20,596 bases of DNA from assembly GCA_027575765.1 (NCBI GenBank), contig JANBPT010000863.1:1-20596 (forward strand), written 5' to 3'. Numbering within the stretch: position 1 is the stretch's first letter; every line of letters starts with the position of its first letter. The stretch is from Tieghemiomyces parasiticus (Eukaryota > Kickxellomycota > Dimargaritomycetes > Dimargaritales > Dimargaritaceae). The translations under genes were made by a program, and so were the position numbers. This document shows, piece after piece, positions 1 through 10,151 of this stretch. The notes under the pieces were generated by a model that worked only from the letters and a program-made list of their open reading frames with translations, was not told the DNA's origin and did not search any database.

Positions 1-3
1 TCG

Positions 4-23
4 ATATATATATATATATATAT
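4..23. repeat. (AT)10 microsatellite
   Basis: Ten uninterrupted AT dinucleotides lie at the extreme left of the window, about 390 bases upstream of the bHLH gene start. This is a simple sequence repeat with no visible function. It could be length-polymorphic between strains. Confidence 0.95.
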
Positions 24-413
24 CCCTCATATCTCTTTGTCCTCTTTGCTTTGCCTCTGTAGGCCCGAACCCAGCATTCCCAACCGTTGCATTTCCCTCG
101 TGCTCAGTCCGGTCAGTGCCATACTGCGTCTGACCTGACCGCTCAGTCTACAAGCTTCATCCTACGTCGGTTGTCATACTGGGAAGGTCCACACCTCTCA
201 CCACCACCAACGGCCATAGTCCGTTAGTTTCGTTCCTTTTCTGTCCCCTCCCCTTGCCAAGCCAAATCCAGGCCTCCCAACGCCATCTCTCCTACGCCCA
301 CCCTTCACCAGGCACTTACCACGCCGCGTTGACCCCTCTCGTGCATTTCCTCCCGCGATCTTATCCGCCACCGTTAACCCCCCACTCTCCCCCACGATCA
401 ACCAGCCCACAAC
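24..413 (+). other. Promoter / 5' leader of the bHLH gene
   Basis: This stretch is non-coding and clearly pyrimidine-rich on the plus strand (many CT, CCC and CCACC runs), as is common in fungal promoters and leaders. I see no clear TATA box or CCAAT box. A short frame beginning at 254 overlaps the bHLH start in another frame and uses a non-ATG first codon, so I do not count it as a gene. The sequence just before the ATG at 414 (A at -3) is a good translation-start context. Confidence 0.5.
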
Positions 414-2162
414 ATGTCGGCCCAGCCCGTTCAGGCAGGCGAACCCTCCAATACCATGGTCGTGGACTCCCGGTCTGCTAGTCCACAGACCACCGACCGC
501 CCCTCGACCTCCAGCACGGCCCTGTTCGGTGGCTTTTCCACCGTTCCTAATACCCGCTGCTCGTCCCCTGTCTTCGACGATGACGAGCATCTTTCGGACA
601 GCTCCGAGGCCCCCAATAACGCCAACAAACCGATGTTCCTCAACTTCACTTCCGACCTCGCCCCGTTCAACGGCAACAAGAAACCCAAAACCCGGAAATC
701 CAATGTGTACCGGGTAAGCGGCGTCAACATTTTGAATCGCAACAGCGTCGACAGCCACACCGTCATGGAGCGGCTACAGCGCCGCCGGGAGAACCATAAC
801 TTTGTGGAGCGCCGCCGCCGTGATACCATCAACAACACTATTATGGAATTGGCAGATGTCATTCCCTCGGCCCAAAAAGACGGGTCCAAGCCCAATAAGG
901 GCAGTATCCTGCGCAAGGCCGTCGAGTACATCCGCGAGCTGCAGGACGATAACCAGCAGCTGCGCGAGCGATTGGGCCTGCCCTCTGCCGACCGAATTGT
1001 CACCCCCAGTGGGTCTGGCTACTTTAATCTCCACGGTGGCATCCCTGGTCGCAGTCCGCACGAGCTATCGCTCTCAAACCCGCCTAGTGCCTACTCGTCA
1101 CGCCGCAACTCGGCCGTGGGCCAACAGGTCGAGGTGATGAACCTCATGCCCGGCCACCTTAGCGCCACCCACATCACTTCGGCGGCCGGCTCCCGCGTGC
1201 CCAGCGCCGCACCCTCGGCCGCGACCTCTCCCACTCCGGGGCTCCGCCCACTGCCACGCAACAGTAGTCAGATCGGCCTCCCTAGCCCTCAAAATCTACT
1301 CCCCGGTGGAGGCCCACAACGTACCCACCACCACCACCCAGCATCCACTCGTCGTTCGCCTACCCAGTTGCCCCCGCTGGCTGGGGTCCGCGACACGCAC
1401 ATGCGGGACACCGTGGTGGTGCCCACGCCACTGCCCTCTGTTACCAACACCCCTGCACCATCCGTACCCAACTCACCCGGCATCTCGCCCAACCGGCCTA
1501 TCGAGGAATTCATCCTGCCCAACCTGGCCGAACATTCCCTACACGGCGCCCCTCCTGTGGGCCACTACGGACCCGTCATCAGTCCTGCTAAAGCCGGCGC
1601 CCCGGTCACGACCACACTAACCGGCAGCACCGCCCCGCTGCCGTCGTTAGGTGCAGCCCTGTCCCAGGCGTCCAAGTCCCCGGTCTACCCGTCACCAGGT
1701 GCCGGTAGCAGCGGTGCCACCACGCCAAGCTACCAGCCAGGCTACCCGACGCGCGCGGGACCCCCGTCCCATCCAATGGCCCATGGGCACCCTTACCACC
1801 CTGCGTCGCCGTATCACCATCACCACTACAGCCAACACGGCCAGACCTCTGCCGTCAATTTTCATCCGTACTACCCACCAGGCTCCCACCCCACCCCCGT
1901 GACCACCCCAGGGATACAATCTGCCCATGGTAGCAGCTACCATAACTTGACGGCGGTGGCGGCTAACGTCGGGGGACACACTCCTCAGCGTAGTGTCTCG
2001 GCATTCAACTTGGCTTCCGCCAACGGTAGTGGCATGACTGGCGGGCCCGTGCCGCTCTCCCGTCCGTCCGAGCACAGTCCCAACCCAGTACATGGTCCCT
2101 CAGCCACCGTCGCCTCTGCACGTCGGCCTTCTTACTCGCAAGCCGGCTTCCAACTGGGCTAG
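414..2162 (+). CDS. bHLH transcription factor, class B (E-box CACGTG type)
   Basis: Single-exon protein of 582 residues. The bHLH domain spans about residues 121-187. Its basic region reads NHNFVERRRR, with H128, E132 and R136 at the three base-contacting positions that define class B factors (USF, MITF/TFE, Cbf1 type). From the family this predicts CACGTG binding as a dimer in the nucleus. A loop containing a lysine-rich segment and helix 2 (about 162-178) follow, then a short leucine-containing coiled coil to about 187. Everything after residue 190 is low-complexity Pro/Ser/Thr/His-rich sequence, including two four-histidine runs (305-308 and 468-471), and looks disordered, perhaps an activation or regulatory region. 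The N-terminal 100 residues are Ser/Pro-rich with an acidic patch near 55-60. The start ATG has a good context. Target genes and orthology to a named fungal factor cannot be settled here. An INO4-, Cbf1- or MITF-like assignment would be a guess beyond the class. Confidence 0.9.
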   Translation: MSAQPVQAGEPSNTMVVDSRSASPQTTDRPSTSSTALFGGFSTVPNTRCSSPVFDDDEHLSDSSEAPNNANKPMFLNFTSDLAPFNGNKKPKTRKSNVYRVSGVNILNRNSVDSHTVMERLQRRRENHNFVERRRRDTINNTIMELADVIPSAQKDGSKPNKGSILRKAVEYIRELQDDNQQLRERLGLPSADRIVTPSGSGYFNLHGGIPGRSPHELSLSNPPSAYSSRRNSAVGQQVEVMNLMPGHLSATHITSAAGSRVPSAAPSAATSPTPGLRPLPRNSSQIGLPSPQNLLPGGGPQRTHHHHPASTRRSPTQLPPLAGVRDTHMRDTVVVPTPLPSVTNTPAPSVPNSPGISPNRPIEEFILPNLAEHSLHGAPPVGHYGPVISPAKAGAPVTTTLTGSTAPLPSLGAALSQASKSPVYPSPGAGSSGATTPSYQPGYPTRAGPPSHPMAHGHPYHPASPYHHHHYSQHGQTSAVNFHPYYPPGSHPTPVTTPGIQSAHGSSYHNLTAVAANVGGHTPQRSVSAFNLASANGSGMTGGPVPLSRPSEHSPNPVHGPSATVASARRPSYSQAGFQLG

Positions 2163-2605
2163 AGAGCGTGACGTCCGTTGGTGTCTCGTGCCCAGGTAAA
2201 TACCTCCGCCACCCACGCATAATGCCGACATCCTTTTTTTTTTTTGTAATCATGACCAGTCCCTTCAATCTCTCTGTTTCCTTCCAACCTCCACATTTCA
2301 TTTTCACCAACCAACCATCTATGCATTTCTAGCGCCCTAAACGCCTGCCTCTCCTTAAAAATGCTCGGTTCCCCACCCGTACATATCCTACTGCATTTAT
2401 TTACCCTTCTCAGTTCCCCCCCCCCTAGTCTGGGCACCCTGCCCTAAGCACTACTATCCAACCGCCCTCTTTATACAACCTCTCTGCCTTAGCATGTCCC
2501 CTATATTTCCAAACAACCATGTAACAAAACAACAGGCCACCCCAACCAATGTGAAGCGCCCGTGAGTAAGTGACTTTACCATGTTTGGCATTGTAGTTCC
2601 ACTGT

Positions 2606-2611
2606 AATAAA
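2606..2611 (+). terminator. Poly(A) signal AATAAA for the bHLH gene
   Basis: A canonical AATAAA lies on the plus strand 443 bases after the bHLH stop codon and is the first one downstream. Placement and orientation fit the 3' end of that transcript. No cleavage site can be proven from sequence alone. Confidence 0.45.
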
Positions 2612-3181
2612 GACTAGTTGACCATGTCGAATCCAGGGCGAAGGAGCCCTGAGCACCGGTGGGTGGGCTCAGGTACTAACGTAGGGCGCGTCGCTGCGAG
2701 ACCCCATGGAAGGGTGGTCCGCCATTGGCCGCCGAGTCAAATAAGTCAGTGCTGAGTGAAGTAGCTGTGTGGATGTATAATCCGGGGAGGACATGGGAAT
2801 ATGCATCCACAATATAACTTCCAAATGAATTGCGGTTTAAAGAAAGGTGGTCAATAATGGCCGGGCTATTACGGGCTATCTAAGCGTAGGTGAAAGGCCC
2901 ACACATGTCACACCGGACTACGGGTAGCCGGCTGATAAAAGGTGGGATCGTGACGGCCGTGTGTATCGAGTGGCTGGGCCATGAAAAGCTCCATAACCAA
3001 GTACCTACATCTTCTCATTCCGCGGCTAGGCGCTTGGTAACGTTTGCACAACTATCTACTTTTTAGCATGGGACATGGCCGTGCTGGTGTATGATCCTTT
3101 TGTTTGTTTGTTTTTTATACAACAAAACATACCTATACCAAGTATTGCTAGTACCTATGGTCGCCAAGCATTAAGCAGGGG

Positions 3182-3202
3182 GGAGGAGGAGGAGGAGGAG
3201 GA
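3182..3202. repeat. (GGA)7 trinucleotide repeat
   Basis: Seven perfect GGA units follow a short G run. The tract is purine-only on the plus strand and lies in the convergent intergenic region. It is a simple repeat, probably length-variable. Confidence 0.9.
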
Positions 3203-3510
3203 GAAATTAGACTAAGTCCTAATCCAAAGGTTAGCGCCTTGGTTAGGAGCGAATTTTTGTGAGGTTTGTGAGAGGGAGGGAGAGGGACTCACCCGGCGAA
3301 CAATGCGTAGGACGACGGGTATAACCCGCTGATCAGTTGCGGGTGGTCTATCGGTTTTCCCGGTGGGCTGTACGAGGTTGCCCAGTTCCAAACCGCGGGG
3401 GTGGATGGCTCAGGGATCCTGTCGGCAAGGCCATAGTTGGGGCAATAAGTGGGTCTGTAAGTTCGGCGGTCTTTATATATACTTTGTGTCTACTGCCTCC
3501 TCCGGCCCCG

Positions 3511-3530
3511 CCCCCCCCCCCACACACACA
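3511..3530. repeat. C11 / (CA)5 composite microsatellite
   Basis: A run of eleven C residues passes directly into five CA dinucleotides. The tract is non-coding and upstream of no recognised start. Such a homopolymer run is also a likely spot for assembly or sequencing length error. Confidence 0.85.
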
Positions 3531-3795
3531 GACGACCCTTAGCATGGTGCAATCTTGATACTGAGTGATGTGCCTAGCTGTCGTGGCCGGGACAGTAGGA
3601 AGAACTGTTGATTGCTCAGCATTATTACCGCAGAAATGGACCCAAAGACTGCTACCTGATCTATAATAATAATACTAAAAGGGACACTTGGGACCATTAG
3701 AGTGAATATCAGTTGTTATTAATCATTGGAGGGAGGGAGGTGGTGTTTTTGCTCGCCCATTCCCCCCCCCCTGCCCATACACCTCAATATGATCC

Positions 3796-5052
3796 CTACA
3801 CCTCTGCAGCCCGTCCGGCGGCAGCGGAGTCGGTACCATTCGTAGCGGCTGCCAGGCCGTCCACTCCGACCTTTTCGCGACGGCTACGGAGCACATTGGT
3901 GAGGTACAACTCACCGGCCTTGTACGACGACCGGACGAGGGGGCCCGAGGCGGTGTACTTGAACCCGAGCTCCTCGCCGACTTGAGCCCAGTAGTCAAAC
4001 TTTTGCGGGGTCACGTAGGCGGCGACCTTCATGTGGCCCTTGGTTGGCCGCATGTACTGGCCTAGGGTCACACAATCCACGTCGTGGGCCCGGAGGTCTT
4101 CCAGGGTCTGCCGGACCTCGGCATCGGTCTCACCGCAGCCGAGCATGATGGATGTCTTGGTAATGAGGTCCGGACGGACCCGCTTGGCGTGTTGAAGGAC
4201 GGCCAGTGACTGCCGGTACTTGGCACGGCGATCGCGAACGTACGGCGTCATGGCCTCGACGGTCTCTACGTTGTGGGCGTACACGTCCAGGCCCGACTGG
4301 GCCACCCGGGCCACATCGTCAAGTTTGCCTTGGAAGTCGCCCGTGAGGCACTCCACGAAGATTTGCGGCGCCCGCTCCTTGAGGAGCGACACCGTGCGCG
4401 CAAAATGGGCCGAGCCCCCGTCAAGCAGGTCGTCACGGTCCACTGAAGTGAGCACCACATAGTCTAGCCCCCACCGAGCGATGGCGGCGGCCGTATGGTC
4501 CGGTTCCTGGGGGTCGAGGGCGCGCGGTTTACGGCTGGTCTTGACGGAGCAGAAGCGGCAGGCGCGGGTGCACTCGTCACCCATCAGCATGATGGTCGCT
4601 GTGGCTGTCTGGTGCTCACCGCCACCCCAGCACTCGCCAATGTTGGGACAGCGAGCCTCCTCGCACACCGTGTGCAGGTTTAGCTCCCGTAGGTTTTTTT
4701 TGATGCGGTTGTAGTTGGCGCTGGTCGGGTACCGCGTCTTGAGCCAGGGCGGCAGTCGTTTCTTACCGTCGGGGGTCTGGGCGTTGGCCAGTTCTAAGGC
4801 CTCTTCGTCGGTAAGCGGCGTGTCGATCTGGCGTTCGCCATTCACCGCAAACTCCCCGACCTGCGGCTGCTCCTGGCGCAGGCGCTCCCGGAGGGCCTCC
4901 AGCTTTTTCCCTGTCGCACTCGGAGGGGTCGACGGGACGACGGTACTCAGGGTTCGGGAAGGGTGGCCAAGTGCGGAGATAACCTTGGTGCCGACGGCCC
5001 GGGACGACCAGGCGCGCTGAACCACGCTGGCGAGGCGACAAGGGTTGACCAT
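3796..5052 (-). CDS. LIP5: Lipoyl synthase, mitochondrial (radical SAM)
   Basis: Protein of 418 residues. Lipoyl synthase inserts two sulfur atoms into octanoyl groups on the lipoyl domains of mitochondrial 2-oxoacid dehydrogenases and the glycine cleavage H protein. Two iron-sulfur cluster motifs are complete. The auxiliary cluster ligands are C130, C135 and C141 ([12 protein letters not shown]), and the radical-SAM CX3CX2C ligands are C161, C165 and C168 (CTRACRFC). The conserved C-terminal RSSY motif, known to ligate the auxiliary cluster through serine, is at 374-377. The first 40 or so residues are rich in Arg, Ser and Ala and nearly free of acidic residues, as expected for a mitochondrial presequence. 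The length fits eukaryotic orthologues, with a short Ala-rich tail. The start is an ATG. It is transcribed divergently from the SUV3 gene. The symbol follows yeast usage (LIAS in animals). Confidence 0.97.
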   Translation of the reverse strand: MVNPCRLASVVQRAWSSRAVGTKVISALGHPSRTLSTVVPSTPPSATGKKLEALRERLRQEQPQVGEFAVNGERQIDTPLTDEEALELANAQTPDGKKRLPPWLKTRYPTSANYNRIKKNLRELNLHTVCEEARCPNIGECWGGGEHQTATATIMLMGDECTRACRFCSVKTSRKPRALDPQEPDHTAAAIARWGLDYVVLTSVDRDDLLDGGSAHFARTVSLLKERAPQIFVECLTGDFQGKLDDVARVAQSGLDVYAHNVETVEAMTPYVRDRRAKYRQSLAVLQHAKRVRPDLITKTSIMLGCGETDAEVRQTLEDLRAHDVDCVTLGQYMRPTKGHMKVAAYVTPQKFDYWAQVGEELGFKYTASGPLVRSSYKAGELYLTNVLRSRREKVGVDGLAAATNGTDSAAAGRAAEV

Positions 5053-6112
5053 GCTTTTCGGGGATGCGGAAGGGCTACGAGAGGGTCGTGGAGTAGTGGA
5101 GTAGTATAGTATGCAATGGAGCCCGATAGCGGTAACGGGCGAGAAACGGAAATGATCGTGGTTGGGCTGGGAGTACGAAATGTCACCAGCGTAAAGATGG
5201 TGAGGGCTGAGTAAGTGATTGCCCGATTGTCAAGGGTAGGGAGCAAGTCACCCCAGGCAAGTCCCCTGCCGTGGAATTCTACTGACTCCACCTCCCTACT
5301 TATCCGGTCGATGGGCCACGAGCACCATTGGCACCTCGGCCACTGGTTCGTTGGGGCCAAAGGGGGAGATGCGGGGGGTGGGGAGGTTGAGCCAAACGGC
5401 GCCTTGTATTGGCCCATCCAAAGTACCGGGTAAGCAGTCGTGCCAGCCACTGGCAGTTCGCATACTCAGCAAGTTCTGTAGGTGGTTGGATAGCGAGTAC
5501 TAGGCAGGCCATAGATCTAAGCGAGCCGTGTGGATGTGGAGTGTGTCTAGGGGGGCCGTTAAGCCGGGGCTCGCTGATTTTTTTTACAGTACCGAATCTT
5601 TTTGGACCCTTCCCCGTGGCAGGTCAGTCAGGTATGGTCGAACACCTCGGGAGACACTGGTTCAGCCAGGACGCTCCCTGTCTAAGGAAAGACGACCTTG
5701 AGATACCTGCCTCCTAGCCCTGCGAATCATACTAATTGCGGCTCCGGTCTAAAGTGTCTGGAGATATCCGAGCTAGAAAAAGCGTACGTAAAGTTTAGGC
5801 TAAACCCAGCATGGACCCTCCCCCATATAAGGGAGCCCGCGCCATCACAACACAGGAGCTAAATAATCTGCCACTTGCCTTTTTTTTCTATCAAGATCAG
5901 CTATGGTTGGTCAACTTTTACCGAGATTTGACCCTCTACATCCGCAGTCAACCGATCTCGCCCGGCCCGCCTGAGACGAGTGGTGACCAGCGAGAAGCCC
6001 ACTATCAGTGTCACGCATCGCCTCATTGCCATGCCATCGCACAAACTTCCTTTTGACATTGCCTGCCTATTCTGATATAGATTTTTTTTGGCCAGTCCAT
6101 TCTTGCCTACCA
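5053..6112. other. Divergent promoter region, lipoyl synthase / SUV3
   Basis: These 1,060 bases separate the two start codons. On the minus (lipoyl synthase) side, two CCAAT sequences can be read (ATTGG on plus at 5327-5331 and 5408-5412), 275 and 356 bases upstream of its ATG. On the plus side there is a TATA-like/CArG-like CCATATAAGG at 5823-5832 and several T runs (for example near 5579-5585 and 6082-6089). An ATG-initiated frame of 81 codons at 5811-6056 ends before the SUV3 start. It shows no conserved motif and is better viewed as a possible upstream frame than as a gene. Confidence 0.5.
5823..5832 (+). promoter_or_regulatory. TATA-like / CArG-like element upstream of SUV3
   Basis: CCATATAAGG lies 281 bases before the SUV3 ATG. 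It matches the CC(A/T)6GG pattern bound by SRF-type MADS factors and also contains a TATAA core. One match of this pattern is expected by chance in roughly 16 kb, so the motif alone is weak evidence. Its intergenic place and orientation are the only support. Confidence 0.2.
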
Positions 6113-8715
6113 ATGTACAGTTTCAATGCCGCCCGGTCAGCGTGGACGGCCGCGCCGGGTCGTCACGCTGGCCCAGCCCTTTTCCGACCGCTGGCTCCCG
6201 CACCAACGTCGCCTCGGCCGACGTCCCTAGCCGGAACACTCGCCCGACTCCCCGTTCACACCAGTGCAACTGCTTGGCGGTCTAAGTCCAAGTTCCTCAA
6301 GGCCCAGCAGGACAGAAAACCGCGCCGGGGCCGGACCACGACGGACCGCCCCTTCGATCCGTTCCCAGCCGACTGGCAACCACCCTCCCGTGCCCAGTTT
6401 CAAGTAGCAGACGACATGAACCCGTCGAAGCCCCGCCTACCCGACTTTATGTTCCGTGAACTAAAATCACCACCCGTCGTGTTTCGCGCCACACCCGAGA
6501 TTGTAAACCACTCGTGCCTCGATATTTTACAAGGCATGGGCAGTGACGAATTCTTGCTTCGGCTCCGGCCCCTCAAGATCGCGCCGGAAGTACTCCGTGA
6601 CCAACTCGAGGCGTTCACTAAGCGATTCCGCACGCAATCGATCCCGGGGCTTGATCCCGCAACGCTGGCACAGGTCATCGTGGATCAAAATCGTAAGAGC
6701 CTGGAACACCGGCTCTGTCGGGCCTTCCTGGACCACCTTTTGGCCCACACCCCGCGTTCTCAGTATCACACCCTGGGTGAACTCCCGCTGCTCAAGCGCG
6801 CCGCCTGCATGAAGTACCCACACGAGTGGTACCCGGCAGCCCGGCGCCTGACCCGCAAGATCATCATGCACGTGGGGCCCACCAACTCGGGCAAGACGCA
6901 CCGCGCCCTCCTCCGCCTCGAGTCCGCCCGTCGCGGGATCTTTTGCGGCCCCCTCCGGCTCCTGGCCCATGAAATTTACGAGCGCATGAACAGCCGCGGA
7001 ATTGGGTGCAATCTCATCACGGGCGAGGACCGCCGCATCTCAGAGCGCGACGTACCCCTCCTGGCGGCCACCATCGAGATGGCCGATTACAACACACAGT
7101 TTGACGTGGCCGTTCTCGACGAGATTCAAATGATTGGCGACACCTATCGCGGCTACGCGTGGACCGATGCCCTCCTCGGTCTACAGGCCTCCGAGATCCA
7201 CCTGTGCGGGGAGCCTTCCGCAGTTCCCGTAGTGCGACGGCTCGTGGAGAGCGTAGGCGACGAACTAGAAGTGGTTGAGTACGAGAGGCTCAGTCGAATG
7301 GAGATGGCCGCAGAGTCGCTCGGAAGTAACCTCACGCAGCTCCGCCGCGGCGACTGCATCATTGCGTTTTCGCGAACTAAGATCTACGGGATTAAGGAGT
7401 ACATTGAGAAAAATACGACCCACAAGTGCTCGGTGATTTACGGCAGCCTGCCCCCGGAAACCCGTGCGCAGCAGGCCCGACTGTTCAACGACCCCACCAG
7501 CGAGAACACGGTTCTGGTGGCCAGCGACGCCGTAGGAATGGGCATCAACCTGAGCATCGGCCGCATCATTTTTACGAGCTCTACCAAGTTCAACGGCGTC
7601 CATGTCATTGAACTCGGTTTGTCCAGCGCGCGCCAGATCGCCGGTCGCGCCGGTCGTTACGGAACCGAGTTTAACCCGGGCTACGTAACGGCCGTCCTCG
7701 ACCAGGACATGGAGTTCCTACGGCGCACCATCCCCACCTTACCGCCTACGATTCCACGGGCGGTTGCCAAGCCACCAGTTCACCTGCTCGAACGGTTCGC
7801 CCACCAACTGCCTGAGGTGCCATTCACACAAATGCTCGAAATCTTCGAGATGGTATCGGATCTCGGCGACGCACTCTTTACCCTCGGCGATGTCGGCGTT
7901 ACCAGCGAGGAATTCGATTTCCTCGACAGTCTTAACATGACCGTTGGCGACAAGTTCATGATGACGTTTGCGCCGCTGGCCAAAGGTAGTGACTACGCCA
8001 AGGCTCTCACTCAAAAAATGATTGGGTTCCACGCCAGCAGCCGCGAGTGCCGCATCGCGGACCTCTTCGTTATGCCCAGTACGGCGCCCGTTACGTCTAC
8101 CGAGCTGCATATTTTTGAACAGTACCACAAGGTCCTCACGTGCTATCTATGGCTGAGGTAAGTTTCTCTCGTCCCACTTTCCGCTCCCTTGAGGACAATG
8201 AGGCCATCCAGTGGCCAAACGGATACATCCGTGCGGGTGGGTGCGCAAAACAGCATATGAGTCGATGAGGGGGGAGGGTTTGCTCGAAGCTATAGCCTGC
8301 GCACCGTGCGCCCCCTTCTCTTACTAATGCACTCACCCTCCCAGTAGTCATTTTACTCTAGATATTCCCGTTGATCGCCTCGACTAGTCCTTGTCACTAA
8401 CCCTTCGCCCCTTGGACTCCGATTCGTCCACCCTCCCTTCCTCCCTCTTATCGCCATTGCTACCGTCCCTCTCCCGTCAGTTTCAAATTCCCGGCCACCT
8501 ACATCGACTATCCTGTGGCCCTGGAGACCAAGGCCAAGTGCGAAGAGCTCATCGAAAAGGGCCTCGATAATATGAAACGCTTGGGTCGGGGTAAAGTCAG
8601 GTGGGCGCCTTCAAGGTCCAACTCTAAGTCATCTGAGTCGTTTAAGTCCCGCTTATTAGCTGAGCCGACAGCCGTCCCCGTCGAGACGGAGGCTGCTCTA
8701 ATGCGAAGTACCTGA
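6113..8715 (+). CDS. SUV3: Mitochondrial ATP-dependent RNA helicase SUV3
   Basis: Two exons, 6113-8157 and 8481-8715, give 759 residues. SUV3 is a Ski2-like DExH helicase that unwinds RNA for the mitochondrial degradosome. Visible motifs are Walker A GPTNSGKT at 255-262, DEIQ at 336-339, motif V VASDAVGMGIN and motif VI QIAGRAGRYG at 508-517. The N-terminus is Arg/Ala-rich without acidic residues, as in a mitochondrial presequence. The same frame extends 35 codons upstream to a GTG at 6008, but the first ATG is 6113 and it opens directly into the presequence-like stretch. The intron (GTAAGT donor, CAG acceptor) is placed so that the reading ...YLWL-SFKFP... matches the family pattern at this point (YLWLSYRF in animals). 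Without splicing the protein would stop at a TAA overlapping the donor and lose its last 78 residues. Yeast and human orthologues are about 740-790 residues, so the gene appears complete. Confidence 0.95.
8158..8480 (+). other. Intron in SUV3
   Basis: This 323-base intron starts GTAAGT and ends CCCGTCAG. Two branch-site-like sequences are present: TACTAAT near 8323, followed by a CAG about 20 bases later, and CACTAAC near 8395. The first could serve an alternative upstream acceptor at about 8344, but reading from there meets an immediate TAG. The acceptor at 8480 restores the family-conserved protein sequence. Confidence 0.85.
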
Positions 8716-8758
8716 TGTCGGCGCTTACGAGTTAAGGATCCCATGATGATGCTTGTCA

Positions 8759-8764
8759 ATTAAA
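8759..8764 (+). terminator. Variant poly(A) signal ATTAAA for SUV3
   Basis: ATTAAA begins 44 bases after the SUV3 stop codon on the coding strand. It is a common variant hexamer at a plausible distance. Chance matches are possible in this AT-rich stretch. Confidence 0.3.
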
Positions 8765-10096
8765 CACCGTCTGATTATGATGTAGAGTCATAGTCAAACA
8801 ACCCAATTATCGATCGCGGAAGAGCTTGCAGCAGGATACGATCACCATGGTCATAGTGGGGTAACAGGAAAGAAAACGTTGAAGGGACGCACCAATAGGT
8901 TAATCTGTACAATATGAATTCCAGAATTGGGTTGGTTAAAACTCGCTCTGTAGATGGAACGGCAGGTAAATACTGTGTCTGAGGGTCTAGTAGACCATCC
9001 TCCCATACCGAAACCATGGTCAGTTTTCAAATGACGTTTCGAGAAGATGTATATCTAATTATTCAAATATATTAAGTAGCTTCTCTCCATGATGTCCCTT
9101 AAGTGAGGATAATACAGCTAGTTTGGTCTTTGCGCTTTCATTTGATATGAGCACTATAACGTTATACACTATTGCATGCACAACAAATCTATCAATATAA
9201 ACTTGAAACGTTGTTGTGGTGCCCAAAAAAAACTACACTAGGGCTAACGCATGCCTACACCACTCAAAGTATCTCCGACACCAGTCTGTCGCCCTGTACT
9301 TGGCTGTCCGCCTAGCAGAATTCTCCCATGCATATCCTCTCGAACTCACGAAACCTCTTACCTCCCAGAACCACCTCCGAAACCATAAGCCCTTGCAGCC
9401 CAACCTTGCTATATGAACCTCCGAGTTTGCCTAGATGAACTCGGTCTCCGATTTTGTCGTCTGTGTCCTTGTATTTGCTTGACGGTGCTTATCGCTCACC
9501 ACCTTCGGGTAGCCCTTGACTTCTTTGCCTCAACAAACCCTCCCCGCCTGTTTACTTGTCCAGTTTATGCCAGACCCCATGTATGGGCGCCGCAGTAGTG
9601 GTAGGGGAAAGGATCAACAAGTTGACTGACGACATATGATTAAAAGAGTAAGTGGAGATTAAAGCGGGGGGAGGACGAAGTCTTGTGAGTAGCAAGGGAG
9701 ATGCAGGTACGGGGTGAGAATGGAGGGTAGGAGTTTTCTCAACGAAAAAAGAAGTGACCAGATACTGGGGACAGGAAATCTGCCTGACCAACTATCTCTG
9801 CATTAGCATTGTCTTTCGGACAATCAACGGCGGGAGGAGTAGGAGAGGTCAGTTCATTTACCGTCGCATAATCAACGGTGGGGCTCTCTACAACCGAAGG
9901 CCACCACCCCATGGGGATTATAACTGATCGTCTCGCCACCATGCTTCCTAATTGGGCCAGTTTCCTCACTCCTCCTTTTAATTTTGAGAGCCGTGCTCAG
10001 GTTGTACTTACTTCGTACATGGTCAATTAGTGGAACATTTTATCTCCCATATAAAAGCAATATACAGCCGGGTACTATCGAATAGATAAGAAATCA

Positions 10097-10123
10097 CCCC
10101 CCCTCTCCAAAAACAAGGGGGGG
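10097..10123 (-). terminator. C7/G7 inverted repeat in the 3' region of the GT25 gene
   Basis: Seven C residues (10097-10103) and seven G residues (10117-10123) flank a 13-base spacer, about 30 to 55 bases past the stop codon of the GT25 gene. The transcript could fold this as a short, strong stem-loop in the 3' untranslated region. Homopolymer arms can also arise as simple tracts, so function is uncertain. Confidence 0.35.
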
Positions 10124-10151
10124 AGGAATAACAATGGATGGACACCTTCCA

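Larger units (their letters stand above)
2163..3795. other. Convergent intergenic region, no gene seen
   Basis: About 1.6 kb lies between the 3' ends of the bHLH gene (+) and the lipoyl synthase gene (-). It holds a T12 run at 2234-2245, a poly(A) signal, a 7-bp inverted repeat at 2648-2673, a GGA repeat and a C/CA tract. Reading frames here are short (under 95 codons), lack conserved motifs, and several begin at non-ATG codons. I find no tRNA-like or other RNA gene. Confidence 0.6.
8716..10151. other. Intergenic region, no convincing gene
   Basis: About 1.4 kb lies between the 3' ends of SUV3 (+) and the GT25 gene (-). It is more AT-rich than the genes. Two ATG-started minus-strand frames (8775-9017, 80 codons; 9739-9942, 67 codons) are open, but they lack the GC-rich third positions of the neighbouring genes and any motif I know. 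No RNA gene is visible. Confidence 0.5.

Noticed and set aside
3337..3558. 73-codon plus-strand frame ending in a Pro-rich C tract
   Set aside because: It starts at TTG and its tail is just the translated C/CA microsatellite.
6008..6112. Upstream extension of SUV3 by 35 codons to a GTG
   Set aside because: GTG is not a normal start in a nuclear fungal gene. The first in-frame ATG at 6113 opens directly into a presequence-like stretch.
8775..9017. 80-codon ATG frame on the minus strand after SUV3
   Set aside because: No motif, AT-rich third positions unlike the window's genes, and of a length expected by chance.
9739..9942. 67-codon minus-strand frame, with a GTAAGT donor-like sequence upstream near 10010
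   Set aside because: Joining the best donor to the nearest acceptors gives early stops. Only a weaker donor rescues the frame, and there is no recognisable product.
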